The notes: generated from the sequence alone by a model not told the origin. A DNA stretch of 64,000 nt from Mycobacterium haemophilum DSM 44634 (GCF_000340435.2 NZ_CP011883.2:654607-718606), one strand, 5' to 3'. Positions 17,701 through 25,654 are shown, counted from the stretch's first letter. Numbers and translations: made by a program.

Positions 17701-18091
17701 TGGGCGGCATGCAGTTGGTATTCCCGCGAGACGTTATCTCACCGGTGTCAAGACCGATACGCAGTTGCAACGGCGGATGCGGGACGCGCTGCAGATCCAG
17801 GGCGCACGCAACAGCATCACTTGCGCGACTGAACGCCACGGTAACGGTGTCGCCCTCGCCTTGTTCCACTGTGCGCAACCCGCCATGGGCTGTGGCGGCT
17901 TCTGACACCGCGGATCTCAGCTCCGTAATTGCCGTACCCGTCTCCTCCGGTCGCATGCCCTCCAACCGGTCCGTGTTGGATTGGGCGGCCACCAAAAGCA
18001 ACGTTATGGTGCCGGGCAGCAACGACGCAGTCCTGCCATCGCTCCCGTCCAACGGTGATGGCACATCGGCGCGCTGGTCAATCTCGCTCAC
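14768..18091 (-). CDS. Large LuxR-family regulator: degenerate cyclase, P-loop ATPase, helical repeats, HTH
   Basis: A 1107-residue regulator like H37Rv Rv0386, Rv1358 and Rv2488c. Residues about 28-190 resemble a class III nucleotide cyclase (GEGDTVTVAF, LRIGLDTGE, MARATRLLDLAHPGQ), but the first metal-binding Asp is lost (LLLVAAQSN), so catalysis is unlikely. An NB-ARC/STAND ATPase follows with Walker A LYGAGGVGKTRLAL near 240 and Walker-B-like LIVLDTCEHLL near 315. The middle to about 980 is TPR-like helices. The C terminus (about 1040-1107) is a LuxR HTH: LTPAERNVVQLVSEGLSNKDIA, VSVRTVHTHL. GTG start at 18089-18091. It probably senses a small molecule and activates unknown targets. It is absent from this position in H37Rv. 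Confidence 0.93.
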   Translation of the reverse strand: MSEIDQRADVPSPLDGSDGRTASLLPGTITLLLVAAQSNTDRLEGMRPEETGTAITELRSAVSEAATAHGGLRTVEQGEGDTVTVAFSRASDAVACALDLQRVPHPPLQLRIGLDTGEITSRGNTNCMPPTMARATRLLDLAHPGQTLLSTTTGDLAIDQLPADTWLIDLGSHQLPDLPRPIGVMQLCHRNFRNEFPALNLLEAVAGQDLPVPLTTFVGRAAQLDEVQELVIGNRLVTLYGAGGVGKTRLALQVAAQITSEFSDGLWYVDLGSISDPDLVPMSIMSAVGLADQPDYATQETLIRFVGDRRMLIVLDTCEHLLDVCGELVLALLGACPALTFLATSREPIRVTGEVTWRVSALSLAEAIELFTDRAGLVLPGFSITDADTQVVRNICRRLDSMPLAIELAAARVATLSLAEITKGLDDRFRLLNSGARTTVPRQQTLRASMDWSHALLTETQRTLFRRLATFPGTFDLTAAEAVAGYGDLKPHQVLDQLTLLVNKSLVVVEGSRGRTRYRLLESVRQYAAERLTESSDATAVHTRHRDHYALLADLLDASGHRDHQELIERAETELDNLNAALAWTHNAGDIAGALQLASSLQPIWFGRGHMHQGVAWFNALLEDENIHHQVVSAGVLARALADKVMLDAVLSSRVTVDDITARAQQALAIARDIGDPVVLARALTACGFSSGYNVGVARPYFDEAIELAQALNDKWTLSQILYWELLGAYISGDPVALRTAAETAQDLAKAIGDRFVARQCLLWFSVAKLWQGDLTEAIAQSRKVTAEAEAAGDVITRIAGLYTQARALAHRDAKRAQAAACMIVQVATEFELSPIYRRIGYAAMNCAALGAGDIALAVPDSELVPPSLSAQQDLVPTQHDLIAQAALARGDVLVARRIADEAVLVSQGWHLMVALTTRARVAIAQAELEQARNDLHTALACGADIQAYFGMPDCIELLAGLIGETSSHEATRLFGAASALRRRTGEVRFKTWNAAYEAAVAALRDAMGDEDFNSAWAEGAALPIKEAIVYAQRGRGKRKRPASGWESLTPAERNVVQLVSEGLSNKDIAKRLFVSVRTVHTHLTHIYTRLGINSRVQLVQEAMRHT

Positions 18092-18689
18092 CCTAAGCCG
18101 GCATGTAGCGACCGAGGCAGCAAAACATCAACTCCAACCTGCACCAATTCATGCACGTACTCTCGGAGAGAGACAGGCCGGAAAACCGACCCGCAGCCCT
18201 TCGTCCTGGGAGGTGAGCCGCAAATCATCGGGTTTTCGGCGCTCGACCTCGGCGAATTGCAAGATTTCCCCGAGCGCGCTGCCCAAGTCAGGGTGGGTTT
18301 CCCTCCCTGATGTTGGCGCCATCACCACCAAAACGTCACCCCCAGGCTAACGGGGTCCGGCCCCGGCATCGATTACAGGCTTTGTTATAAGAGATCTGGT
18401 TCCGGGGGCGGAAAACGTCAGCATTAATGCGTAACTTTCCATGGATTAGCGATGGGCAACTCGCCGAAGCCCGGCCTGTCGCTGACGGGTATGCGCAGGT
18501 CAAACGTAATCGCTCCATCCAGTTCTCGGTAGCTTTGCCACCACTCGACGAATCTGATGTCGATACCTCCGAAAGCGTCGTGGCCGTGGGTGCGCACTCT
18601 GTTCATTCGGTCTATGGCCAGCCCGATGCTGATTCCGTTGCAGCGCAATCCGATCGGATCGTCGATGCGCTCGCCGATAAGTAGCCCAG
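18092..18689. other. Non-coding or decayed stretch upstream of the LuxR regulator
   Basis: No convincing gene. On the minus strand an open segment at about 18424-18660 reads RTHGHDAFGGIDIRFVEWW and further protein-like sequence with a natural-looking composition, but without a plausible start or a family I recognise. It may be the 3' end of a broken gene. The first part (18092-18330) is open on the minus strand and contains ALGEILQFAEVERRKPDDL, also unrecognised. Confidence 0.45.
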
Positions 18690-18784
18690 CTACTGCACTG
18701 CGACGGCGAGGCCGATCATGGTGGCCGCGATGAACCCGTTGAGCACACGCCAGGCGTTGGGCCGTGCGAACAACCCATGCAGCC
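18690..18784 (-). pseudogene. 3' fragment of a second lysE-like exporter gene
   Basis: Translated on the minus strand this reads LHGLFARPNAWRVLNGF, then IAATMIGLAVAVQ and a stop at 18690-18692. That is the last transmembrane helix of the intact lysE at 19157-19756, which has FARPSAWRVLDGF. About 85 bp align with the intact gene (block 19173-19257) with only about six mismatches. Upstream coding sequence is gone. Confidence 0.85.
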
Positions 18785-19156
18785 GTCGGTGTCCACGACT
18801 GCCGAGTGCCCCCAAGCACCAGATTTAAACGCCTACGTCAGCAATCGTTCGCGGCATCTTCATTCATTTCGAGCCCGAATCAGACGATGAGGCTGCGCAA
18901 TGGCAACAGATCACGCGATCTTCGCCAGAGCGGTCCGTCCAGATAGCTTGTTGCCCTTAGCTACTCGGCGGATCAGCACATGAGTGGCCTTTTCTTCGGC
19001 ACACCAGCAGTCGTTCGGGCAGCCGGTGCCCGGTGGCAGCCGCGACCACTGTCGCGACAGTCGCCAGCGCGGTCAACCACGTCGGCGTCGACCTCTGTCG
19101 TTGGCGTCACTGGTACCCTCTTCGCTGTCCCGCAGGAATACCCCGTGCCCGCCGAG
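18785..19156. other. Gene-free stretch between the lysE fragment and intact lysE
   Basis: No coding sequence I can support. A perfect 14-bp palindrome, ACTGTCGCGACAGT, sits at 19048-19061. TTTAAA near 18826 is the only AT-rich spot. The stretch probably holds debris of the duplication that produced the fragment. Confidence 0.5.
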
Positions 19157-19756
19157 TTAGCACCGCACCGTTGCGACGGCGAGGCCGATCATGGTGGCCG
19201 CGATGAACCCGTCGAGGACGCGCCAGGCGCTGGGCCGGGCGAACAACCCGTGCAGCCCGCGCGCACCGAACCCGAGCGCGGTGAACCATACGGTGTTGGC
19301 CGCTACCGCGCCCATGCCGAATAGCCAGCGCTCACCACGATGCTGGTTGGCCATCGTGCCGAGCAGCACCACGGTGTCGAGGTACACGTGCGGGTTGAGC
19401 CAGGTGAAGCCCAGGCCGGCCAGCACCACGCTGACCAGTCGCGCCGGTGCGGCGTCGGCGGGCTGCAGGCCGCTGGGACGGCACGCGCGTCGGGCCGCCA
19501 GCAGGCCATAACAGGTGAGGAACGCCGCTCCGGCGAACTTCGTCATTGCGACGACGTCGGGATAGGTGGTAACCAGCGCGCCGAATCCGGCCACGCCGGC
19601 TGCGATCAGTACGAGATCGGAGACCGCGCACACTGCCACCACGGCCAGCACATGTTGCCGCTGGATCCCTTGGCGCAGCACGAAGGCGTTCTGAGCGCCG
19701 ATCGCCACGATCAGCGCCATCCCGGTCATAAAGCCAAGCAGCAAGGGGGAAGTCAC
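19157..19756 (-). CDS. lysE: LysE-family amino acid exporter
   Basis: A 199-residue inner-membrane exporter of basic amino acids (lysine/arginine), the same length as H37Rv Rv1986. Signature IGAQNAFVLRQGIQRQHVL is at residues 19-37 and FTWLNPHVYLDTVVLLG in the middle; five to six hydrophobic helices cover the protein. GTG start at 19754-19756. It is divergent from the lysG-like regulator with 71 bp between starts, the classical arrangement in which LysG with bound lysine activates lysE. In H37Rv the matching pair is elsewhere (Rv1986/Rv1985c), so this copy is at a different locus. Confidence 0.92.
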   Translation of the reverse strand: MTSPLLLGFMTGMALIVAIGAQNAFVLRQGIQRQHVLAVVAVCAVSDLVLIAAGVAGFGALVTTYPDVVAMTKFAGAAFLTCYGLLAARRACRPSGLQPADAAPARLVSVVLAGLGFTWLNPHVYLDTVVLLGTMANQHRGERWLFGMGAVAANTVWFTALGFGARGLHGLFARPSAWRVLDGFIAATMIGLAVATVRC

Positions 19757-19827
19757 CGCGTCAACGCTAGGGTCACCAACGGTTTCAGTCGAGCTAAATA
19801 TTCTTAACTATCAGTAGAATCTCTAAT

Positions 19828-20712
19828 GTGACGCAGCTGTTGGATGACGACCAGCTGGCCGCCTTCGCAGCCGTGATCGAACTGGGCAGCTTTGATGCTG
19901 CGGCCGAACGGTTGCACATCACCCCGTCAGCTGTCAGCCAGCGGGTTAAGGTGCTTGAGCAGCGGGTAGGGCGGGTGCTGGTGGTAAGAAAAAAGCCGTG
20001 CGTGGCGACGGCGGCCGGCATCCCGCTGCTGCGACTTGCGGCACAGACCGCGATGCTTGAATCCGAGGCCCTCAGCCAGCTGCGGGACGATTCGACGCGC
20101 ACTCGCGTTGCATTGGCCGTGAACGCCGACTCGATGGCGACTTGGTTTCCCCAGGTCTTCGCCGGGCTGGAGGATGTCTTGTTCGACATCCGCATTGAGG
20201 ACCAGGACCATTCGGCGCAGTTGTTACGTGAGGGGGTCGTGATGGGTGCGGTCACCACCGAACGCGCTCCGGTGTCAGGTTGTCGAGTGCAGCCCTTGGG
20301 GGCCATGCGTTATGTGCCGGTCGCCAGCGCGTCCTACATCAAACGCCATCTACCCAATGGCTTCACCGCGCACGCGGCATCGGTGGCGCCGTCATTGGCC
20401 TGGAACCGCAATGACGCGCTGCAGGATATGCTGGTGCGCAAGGCATTTCGCCGCGCAATCAGCCGCCCGATACATTTTGTGCCGACCACAGAAGGAATGG
20501 CTGCAGCGGCGCGGGCAGGGCTTGGCTGGGGCATGTTTCCCGACAAACTCGCGGCACCTGAGCTGGCCGCCGGATCGTTCGTTCCGATCAGCGGCCTTCA
20601 TTTGGATGTACCGCTGTTCTGGCAGTGCTGGAAGTTGGAGAGCCCAATCGTGACGACCATTACCGACGCGGTCCTAGCCGCCGCCACGGACCTCCGCCGT
20701 CGATCAACATAA
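19828..20712 (+). CDS. lysG: LysG/ArgP-type LysR-family regulator
   Basis: A 294-residue LysR-type activator. The N-terminal winged HTH reads LAAFAAVIELGSFDAAAERLHITPSAVSQRVKVLEQRVGRVLVVRKKP; the C-terminal effector domain carries VNADSMATWFPQVF and DQDHSAQLLREGVVMGAVTTER, as in Rv1985c. The effector is expected to be lysine or arginine, the target the divergent lysE. GTG start at 19828 is the only one keeping the family N terminus. Overfeeding with basic amino acids would switch on export. Confidence 0.93.
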   Translation: MTQLLDDDQLAAFAAVIELGSFDAAAERLHITPSAVSQRVKVLEQRVGRVLVVRKKPCVATAAGIPLLRLAAQTAMLESEALSQLRDDSTRTRVALAVNADSMATWFPQVFAGLEDVLFDIRIEDQDHSAQLLREGVVMGAVTTERAPVSGCRVQPLGAMRYVPVASASYIKRHLPNGFTAHAASVAPSLAWNRNDALQDMLVRKAFRRAISRPIHFVPTTEGMAAAARAGLGWGMFPDKLAAPELAAGSFVPISGLHLDVPLFWQCWKLESPIVTTITDAVLAAATDLRRRST

Positions 20713-20741
20713 GGACCACAAGCGCGGTGTCTGTCCCAAAG

Positions 20742-21908
20742 TTAGATGCCGTACGCGGGCAACTCGAAGTCGTCGCGCACGCTGCCGGCGAACAGGTGGG
20801 CCAGCGGCCTGAAGTTCATCGTGCGCAGTGCCACGTTGCGGAACCGCAGCCCGAGTCTGGTTCGCGTGGCGAAGAACGAGATAAACCTCGTCGCTGCGGC
20901 TTGCTTGGTTTCGATAAAGGGACGCAGGCATGCCTCGTAGGCATCGAAAGCACGGCGGTAATCGCCGCCGGCGCGCACCAGTTCGCCGGCCAGCACATAA
21001 GCTTCGGTCATCGCCAGGCCGGTGCCCTCGCCACCAAGCAGCGAAATGCAAGCCGCTGCATCACCGATCAGTAGCACCCGGTCGCGTGACCAGCGACCCA
21101 TGCGGATCTGGCTGACGACGTCGACGTACAGCTCGTCGACATCAGCGAGGGCCGCGAGGATATCCGGGCATTCCCAGCCGACGTCACCGAACTGGTTGCG
21201 CAACTGGTCTTTTGGTGCCGCGCCGGCGCCGTCGTGCTCGGCGCGGAAGATGAACAAGAACATGGTGCGGTCATCGCGCAGCGAGAATCGCCCCACCTGT
21301 TTGCCGGGCGTGTTGTAGGTGACGTACATCAATTCATCGCGTGGGCGGTAGCCATCGACCACGCAGGCCGCGACCTTGCAGCCAAGGTAATGCTCGAAGG
21401 TCTCCTCTGGCCCGAAGCTGAGACGCCGCACATTCGAGTGCAGACCATCGGCGCCAATAACCAGGTCGAAATCGCGCGGCGCGCCGTTATCGAAGGTCAG
21501 GCGGACACCATCAGCCTGCTCGTCGATGGTGGCAATGCTGTCGCCGAAGACCGTTTCGACCTGGTCTTCGATGGTGGCGTAGATCGCGGCGGCCAGGTCG
21601 CCGCGGGGCAGGCTAGTAAAGTCGTCGCCGATCATGCCGCGAAAGATGTTGACGCTCAGGTCCGTTTTGGTCTCGCCGCCCCGGCCCACCGAGCGCAAGC
21701 TTTCAATCTGGTAGCCGGCGGTGCGGATCGGGTCCTCAATGCCCATGCGTTTGGCCACTTGGTAGCCGACGCCCCAGAAGTCGATCATGTAGCCGCCGGT
21801 GCGGAATTTCGGCGCCTGCTCGATCAGTGTTGGGGTGTGGCCGGTGCGATGAAGCCAGTGGGCGAGCGCAGCGCCTGCCACCCCGGCACCGCTGATTGCG
21901 ATTCTCAT
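20742..21908 (-). CDS. FAD-dependent oxidoreductase (Rv0575c homologue)
   Basis: A 388-residue flavoprotein monooxygenase-like enzyme of the PHBH/TetX fold, same length as Rv0575c. FAD motif IAISGAGVAGAALAHWLHRTG at the N terminus, EQAPKFRTGGYMIDFWGVGY, the DG motif FDLVIGADGLHSNVR near residue 150, and the GD motif VLLIGDAAACISLLGGEGTGLAM near 270-290. The substrate is unknown; a small aromatic or polyketide hydroxylation is inference. Convergent with lysG (29 bp) and 39 bp downstream of the FUSC exporter gene on the same strand, so it is probably expressed with it. Confidence 0.9.
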   Translation of the reverse strand: MRIAISGAGVAGAALAHWLHRTGHTPTLIEQAPKFRTGGYMIDFWGVGYQVAKRMGIEDPIRTAGYQIESLRSVGRGGETKTDLSVNIFRGMIGDDFTSLPRGDLAAAIYATIEDQVETVFGDSIATIDEQADGVRLTFDNGAPRDFDLVIGADGLHSNVRRLSFGPEETFEHYLGCKVAACVVDGYRPRDELMYVTYNTPGKQVGRFSLRDDRTMFLFIFRAEHDGAGAAPKDQLRNQFGDVGWECPDILAALADVDELYVDVVSQIRMGRWSRDRVLLIGDAAACISLLGGEGTGLAMTEAYVLAGELVRAGGDYRRAFDAYEACLRPFIETKQAAATRFISFFATRTRLGLRFRNVALRTMNFRPLAHLFAGSVRDDFELPAYGI

Positions 21909-21947
21909 GCTGCGATTCTGCCGGTCGACGCGGTCAATCGCTGGTCA

Positions 21948-24146
21948 TCATGCCGCGCCGAAGTCGGCGGCTACCGTGCCGATAATGCGATCGATCTGGC
22001 GAAGCGAGTGCACTGCGGTGAGGAATCGTCGGGTATCGGTCCGTGGTACGCGGTCATCCTGATCGCCAAAGTGCTGGCGGGTCAAGGTCTCAGCGGCATC
22101 GAGGTCGTCGGTCGCGGAGACGATCGTCGGCGTGTGGGCACCGTCGATGGCCGCGACTAGCGCGTCGATATTGCGCCGAGTCTGCGTTGCGGCCGACGTG
22201 AAGGCATTGGCAGGCGTAGCGGCCAGCTCGGGTGAGCCGGCCGGATTCCGGTACCGCTCGCTGCTCCGCGCCAGGCTGCGGCCGAAGTGATCGCATGCGG
22301 TGAATAGCCGCAGGCCGCGTCGAATGCTTCGGCGGCTGTTGATGCCGGCGACCCCAGCCACTAGTGGCTTAGCCGTAGCCCGGAACTGCTGCAGGTCTCG
22401 GTCGAGTTGACGCGCCCGCTCGGTCGGGCTCCCGCTCTCGTCGTCACCGAACATGGTCGCGGTGGTTGCCTCGATCAGTGCAGACAGGGTCGTCAAAAAG
22501 GCGCGGGTGTCGTCGCGGATGGCGGATCTGGTATTGGTCGGCAACACCAGGATGGCCACCGCCACGCCGATGACGGCGCCGAGTGCGGTCTCTTCGATTC
22601 GCAGCAATAGCACGTCGACCGAGAATTGGCCGAGCAGGCCGTACAGCAACGCCAGCATCGTGGTGATCCAAAAGGTCATCAGGCTGTAGGTGACCGCCAT
22701 GAAATAGAAGGCGCAGAACAGGCATACGAAGATCGCGGCCAGCGAGGCCGTGGTGTTGCCGGAGAACAGCGTGGCCACCAGTACACCACAGGGCACGCCG
22801 ACGATGGTGCCGAGCAACCGCTGCCAGCCCTTGGTGAGGGTTTCACCCCAGGAGTTGGTGCCAGCGAAGATCACAAACGCCGCGACCACCGCCCAGTACC
22901 AGCGGGCCGGCGACACCAACTCGCCGGTGACGATGGCTAAGGACGCGGCGACGGCCACTTGGATGGCCTGCCGGGTCGTTGGCCGCAAGCCGCCGCGGTG
23001 TTGCTCGGCGCCGCTGTCGGATGCGGCTGGCGGGGCGCTTGCTGCGCTTTCCGGGGTCCCGGTGGTCGCGCCCTCGACCATTGCCCGGATATCAGAAGTC
23101 GCGTTCGCCGCGTTGATGATCGCCAGGGCAAGGCGGCGGACGGCGGCGCTACCGGCGTCGCTGGCTGGGGTGTCGGCTTCGGTAGGGCTGGGCTGTTGGT
23201 CCAGCAGCCGTTGAGCCCGGTTCGCGGTCTGTCGAAGTCCATCGGGTTGCGGTAGCCGGATTGCCCGCGCGAGCTCTCGAAGCGTCCCGACCAGTTCGGC
23301 ACGGCTGGCGGCAGCTATGTTCGAGGCGACGGCCGCGGCTCGTCGACCGGCGGTGTCGACCCATTCGATGGCAAGTTCGGCGTCGAACAACCAGGGGCTC
23401 AGTTGTTCGTCGGTGACTCCGGGCCACGGTGCGGCAGGGTCGGCTCTGTCTTCGATCTGGCTCTGCACCATGAGAGCGGTCTCGTTGAGCCGAACGATAT
23501 GCGCCTGCATGCGGCGCCGGCGCCGTTCGTCGAGCCGGCCGGTACCGACCGCGTCGGCGGTGCCGTCGATCACAATCGCCATCCGCGCCCGCAGCGCCCG
23601 TAGGCTGGCTTCCAGCACACGTTCGGGTCGATCGGGCAGAACGTAGCTGCTCATCACGTACGTGCACATCGTGCCCACCACGATCGCCCCAATCATCCAG
23701 GGCAACTCCGACATACCGGCCCGCAGATACAAGGTGAAAAAGTAGGCCATGAACGCCACCATCCCCAGCGTCCTGCCGCGCGGCCCGAAGCGGCGGATGT
23801 AGGCGGCGGCGAACACGATAACCACGAAGACAACGTCGCTGACCACCTGGTGGGGTGCCAGCAGCGCTGCGGCGGCGATAGCAAGCGCGGCGGGCACGGG
23901 CAGCAGCGCCATCGTGATCCGTTGCTGGTGTGGGCTTGGCTCGTTGACGGATCGTGCCGCGATCATCGTGATAACGACGCCGAGCAAAGCGACGGTCAGC
24001 GGCTGCTTGGTCGCTCTCGTCAGAAAGTAAAGGATCACCAACGAGCAGGCCAGTGCGCCCGTCGTCCGGCTCGCCGTCCGTAGCCGCAGCAATCCGGGAT
24101 CAGAGCCGATCGCCCAGTTTTGTGCGCGTTCGTAAAGAAGCATCAC
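21948..24146 (-). CDS. FUSC-family membrane exporter
   Basis: A 732-residue protein with two transmembrane bundles (residues about 28-175 and 395-535), each of five to six helices, separated by a large helical cytoplasmic domain. This is the layout of FUSC/YccS/AaeB aromatic-acid efflux proteins: WYWAVVAAFVIFAGTNSWGETLTKGWQRLLGTIVGVPCGVL is the typical second-half motif. A low-complexity linker rich in Ala, Ser and Glu (TPESAASAPPAASDSG) precedes it. It lies with the FAD oxidoreductase, suggesting modification plus export of an aromatic compound. The second codon is also ATG; start uncertain by one codon. Confidence 0.85.
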   Translation of the reverse strand: MMLLYERAQNWAIGSDPGLLRLRTASRTTGALACSLVILYFLTRATKQPLTVALLGVVITMIAARSVNEPSPHQQRITMALLPVPAALAIAAAALLAPHQVVSDVVFVVIVFAAAYIRRFGPRGRTLGMVAFMAYFFTLYLRAGMSELPWMIGAIVVGTMCTYVMSSYVLPDRPERVLEASLRALRARMAIVIDGTADAVGTGRLDERRRRRMQAHIVRLNETALMVQSQIEDRADPAAPWPGVTDEQLSPWLFDAELAIEWVDTAGRRAAAVASNIAAASRAELVGTLRELARAIRLPQPDGLRQTANRAQRLLDQQPSPTEADTPASDAGSAAVRRLALAIINAANATSDIRAMVEGATTGTPESAASAPPAASDSGAEQHRGGLRPTTRQAIQVAVAASLAIVTGELVSPARWYWAVVAAFVIFAGTNSWGETLTKGWQRLLGTIVGVPCGVLVATLFSGNTTASLAAIFVCLFCAFYFMAVTYSLMTFWITTMLALLYGLLGQFSVDVLLLRIEETALGAVIGVAVAILVLPTNTRSAIRDDTRAFLTTLSALIEATTATMFGDDESGSPTERARQLDRDLQQFRATAKPLVAGVAGINSRRSIRRGLRLFTACDHFGRSLARSSERYRNPAGSPELAATPANAFTSAATQTRRNIDALVAAIDGAHTPTIVSATDDLDAAETLTRQHFGDQDDRVPRTDTRRFLTAVHSLRQIDRIIGTVAADFGAA

Positions 24147-24250
24147 CGATGCGACACCCCCTTTCGAAACATGGATGACCCATTGCGCGGACGCATCTAG
24201 CTGAGGGATCGTCGATCTAGTAGGCGCGAATACGAGGTCAGGCGGTCGAC

Positions 24251-24349
24251 GTGAATCAGACTAAGGTCACGGTGGTGGTGCGACCCGGCGCGGGGGACAC
24301 GGTGGCCCTCCCCGGCTTCGGGGCGGTGTTCCAGTTATCCAGTGCCTAA
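24251..24349 (+). CDS. Possible 32-residue upstream reading frame
   Basis: GTG 24251 opens a frame reading MNQTKVTVVVRPGAGDTVAL and ending in FQLSSA. Its TAA at 24347-24349 overlaps the GTG start of the next gene (GTGCCTAA). The N terminus loosely recalls the first strands of cupin proteins, so it could be a remnant. The overlap would suit translational coupling. No ribosome-binding site is obvious. Confidence 0.3.
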   Translation: MNQTKVTVVVRPGAGDTVALPGFGAVFQLSSA

Positions 24350-25172
24350 AGGAATGGCCGGCCATGTGGATGTTCGGGCATACGCCGAGCTCAATGACTT
24401 CGTGGAAGCCGAGTCGCGTGGTGTGACCGTGCGTCGTCCGTTCCAGAGTCATCAGACGGTCAAGGATGTGCTGGAAGCGATGGGCATTCCGCATACCGAG
24501 GTCGACCTCATCCTGGTGAACGGCGATCCTGTCGAGTCTTGCCATCGGCCGACGGCCGGCGACCGCATCACCGCCTACCCGATGTTCGAGGCCCTCGACG
24601 TCGGGTCGACGGCCAGGCTGCGGCCGGTGCCGTTGCGTGACCCGCGGTTCGTTGTCGACGTGAACCTCGGTCGGCTGGCGCGCCTGCTGCGAATGCTCGG
24701 CCTCGACGTGTGGTGGTCAAATAACGCCGACGACACGACCCTGACCAACATCAGCCGCCAGCAGCAACGGATCCTGCTGACCCGCGACCGTGCCCTGTTG
24801 AAGCGTAGGGCGATCACGCATGGCCTATTCGTCCACTCCCAGCATCCCCAGGAGCAGACGGTCGAGGTGATCAGACGACTAGACCTACGGCAGCGGCTGG
24901 CGCCGTTGACGCGGTGCATCCGGTGCAATGGGACGTTGGCCGCGGTCACCAAAGATGAGGTGATTGACCAACTTGAGCCGTTGACCCGCCGGTACTACCA
25001 GGACTTCAGCCGTTGCCCAGCATGCGGTCGGATCTACTGGGCAGGGTCGCATCATGCACGGTTGGTCCGACTGGTCGAACGACTGCGCGACCAACTTGGC
25101 CCCGCCGAACGTGAAGCTAGCCGCACGTTCGAAACCGAGCGTGAAGCTGGCCGCACGCTCGGGGAAGGCTAA
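24342..25172 (+). CDS. Mut7-C RNase-like protein with ubiquitin-like N domain (Rv0579 homologue)
   Basis: A 276-residue protein in three parts. Residues about 10-85 are a ThiS/MoaD-like beta-grasp domain (VDLILVNGDPVESCHRPTAGDRITAYPMF). Residues about 100-180 are Mut7-C, a PIN-like nuclease fold (FVVDVNLGRLARLLRMLGLDVWWSNNADD, RILLTRDRALLKR). A zinc ribbon (CIRC ... CPAC) follows near 190-225. Substrate RNA unknown. The start could be GTG 24342 or ATG 24354; the latter lacks spacing for its AAAGGA. The last 23 residues come from a hairpin-forming DNA repeat and are not part of the fold. The stop overlaps the convergent gene by 4 bp. Confidence 0.85.
   Translation: MPKGMAGHVDVRAYAELNDFVEAESRGVTVRRPFQSHQTVKDVLEAMGIPHTEVDLILVNGDPVESCHRPTAGDRITAYPMFEALDVGSTARLRPVPLRDPRFVVDVNLGRLARLLRMLGLDVWWSNNADDTTLTNISRQQQRILLTRDRALLKRRAITHGLFVHSQHPQEQTVEVIRRLDLRQRLAPLTRCIRCNGTLAAVTKDEVIDQLEPLTRRYYQDFSRCPACGRIYWAGSHHARLVRLVERLRDQLGPAEREASRTFETEREAGRTLGEG
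25106..25161. repeat. Two tandem hairpin repeats with compensatory base change
   Basis: Unit 1: CGAACGT (25106-25112), a 12-nt loop, ACGTTCG (25125-25131). Unit 2: CGAGCGT (25136-25142), a 12-nt loop, ACGCTCG (25155-25161). Loops are gaagctagccgc and gaagctggccgc. The A-T pair of unit 1 is replaced by G-C in unit 2, so the stem is kept by paired substitutions. It lies just before the convergent gene ends. Confidence 0.8.
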
Positions 25173-25654
25173 TCGGCTGGAGTCAACCGGATGGCGGCCA
25201 GCTGCATGCGGTCCACCGCCTCGCCGAACTCCTCGAGTGTCGGAATTCGCTGCTCGCGGAATTTCAACCCCATCATCAGCTGTGCGCGCTTGACGCCGTA
25301 GTTCTGGGCGCACCGCAGGTACAGATCGGAGACCACCGCACGGTCTCGGATCAGCTCGCCCCGCATCGCGGTCGTCTTCCCGTCATAGACGACCTTGGCG
25401 ACAGCGCCGCCACGGAAGTTCTGCTTCCAGAGCGCGCCGGTCAATGCATAGAGATCGTTGTCGATCAGGTGGGCGCTCACCGGAATTGAGAACTGCCGCC
25501 CTGTCTTTCGCCCAGTGAAGCTCAACATCATCAGCTGCTTGCGAGCAGGGCCCGCGAGCGGAGTGCGCAGCAGGGCGCCCAGAATCGGATTGACAATACG
25601 GAGTAATGCACTGGGCGGGTGTCCGACATCTATGGCATACGACTGTTCTGTCAT
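25169..25654 (-). CDS. Deazaflavin-dependent reductase-like protein (Rv0580c homologue)
   Basis: A 161-residue single-domain split-beta-barrel protein of the DUF385/Ddn family, whose members use F420H2 to reduce quinones or nitro compounds. Key block: LMMLSFTGRKTGRQFSIPVSAHLIDNDLYALTGALWKQNFRGGAVAKV. Whether it binds F420 or another flavin cannot be decided. Length fits Rv0580c (163). ATG at 25652-25654. It converges with the Mut7-C gene with a 4-bp overlap of stop codons. Confidence 0.75.
   Translation of the reverse strand: MTEQSYAIDVGHPPSALLRIVNPILGALLRTPLAGPARKQLMMLSFTGRKTGRQFSIPVSAHLIDNDLYALTGALWKQNFRGGAVAKVVYDGKTTAMRGELIRDRAVVSDLYLRCAQNYGVKRAQLMMGLKFREQRIPTLEEFGEAVDRMQLAAIRLTPAD

Noticed and set aside
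14768..18091. Active adenylate cyclase in the LuxR protein
   Set aside because: The first metal-binding Asp is missing (LLLVAAQSN), so catalysis is unlikely.
18427..18684. 85-codon plus-strand frame
   Set aside because: No ribosome-binding site, no family, and the opposite strand looks more protein-like; kept only as an unresolved stretch.
21234..22160. 308-codon frame opposite the FAD oxidoreductase
   Set aside because: The minus-strand gene has clear FAD motifs; the plus frame has none.
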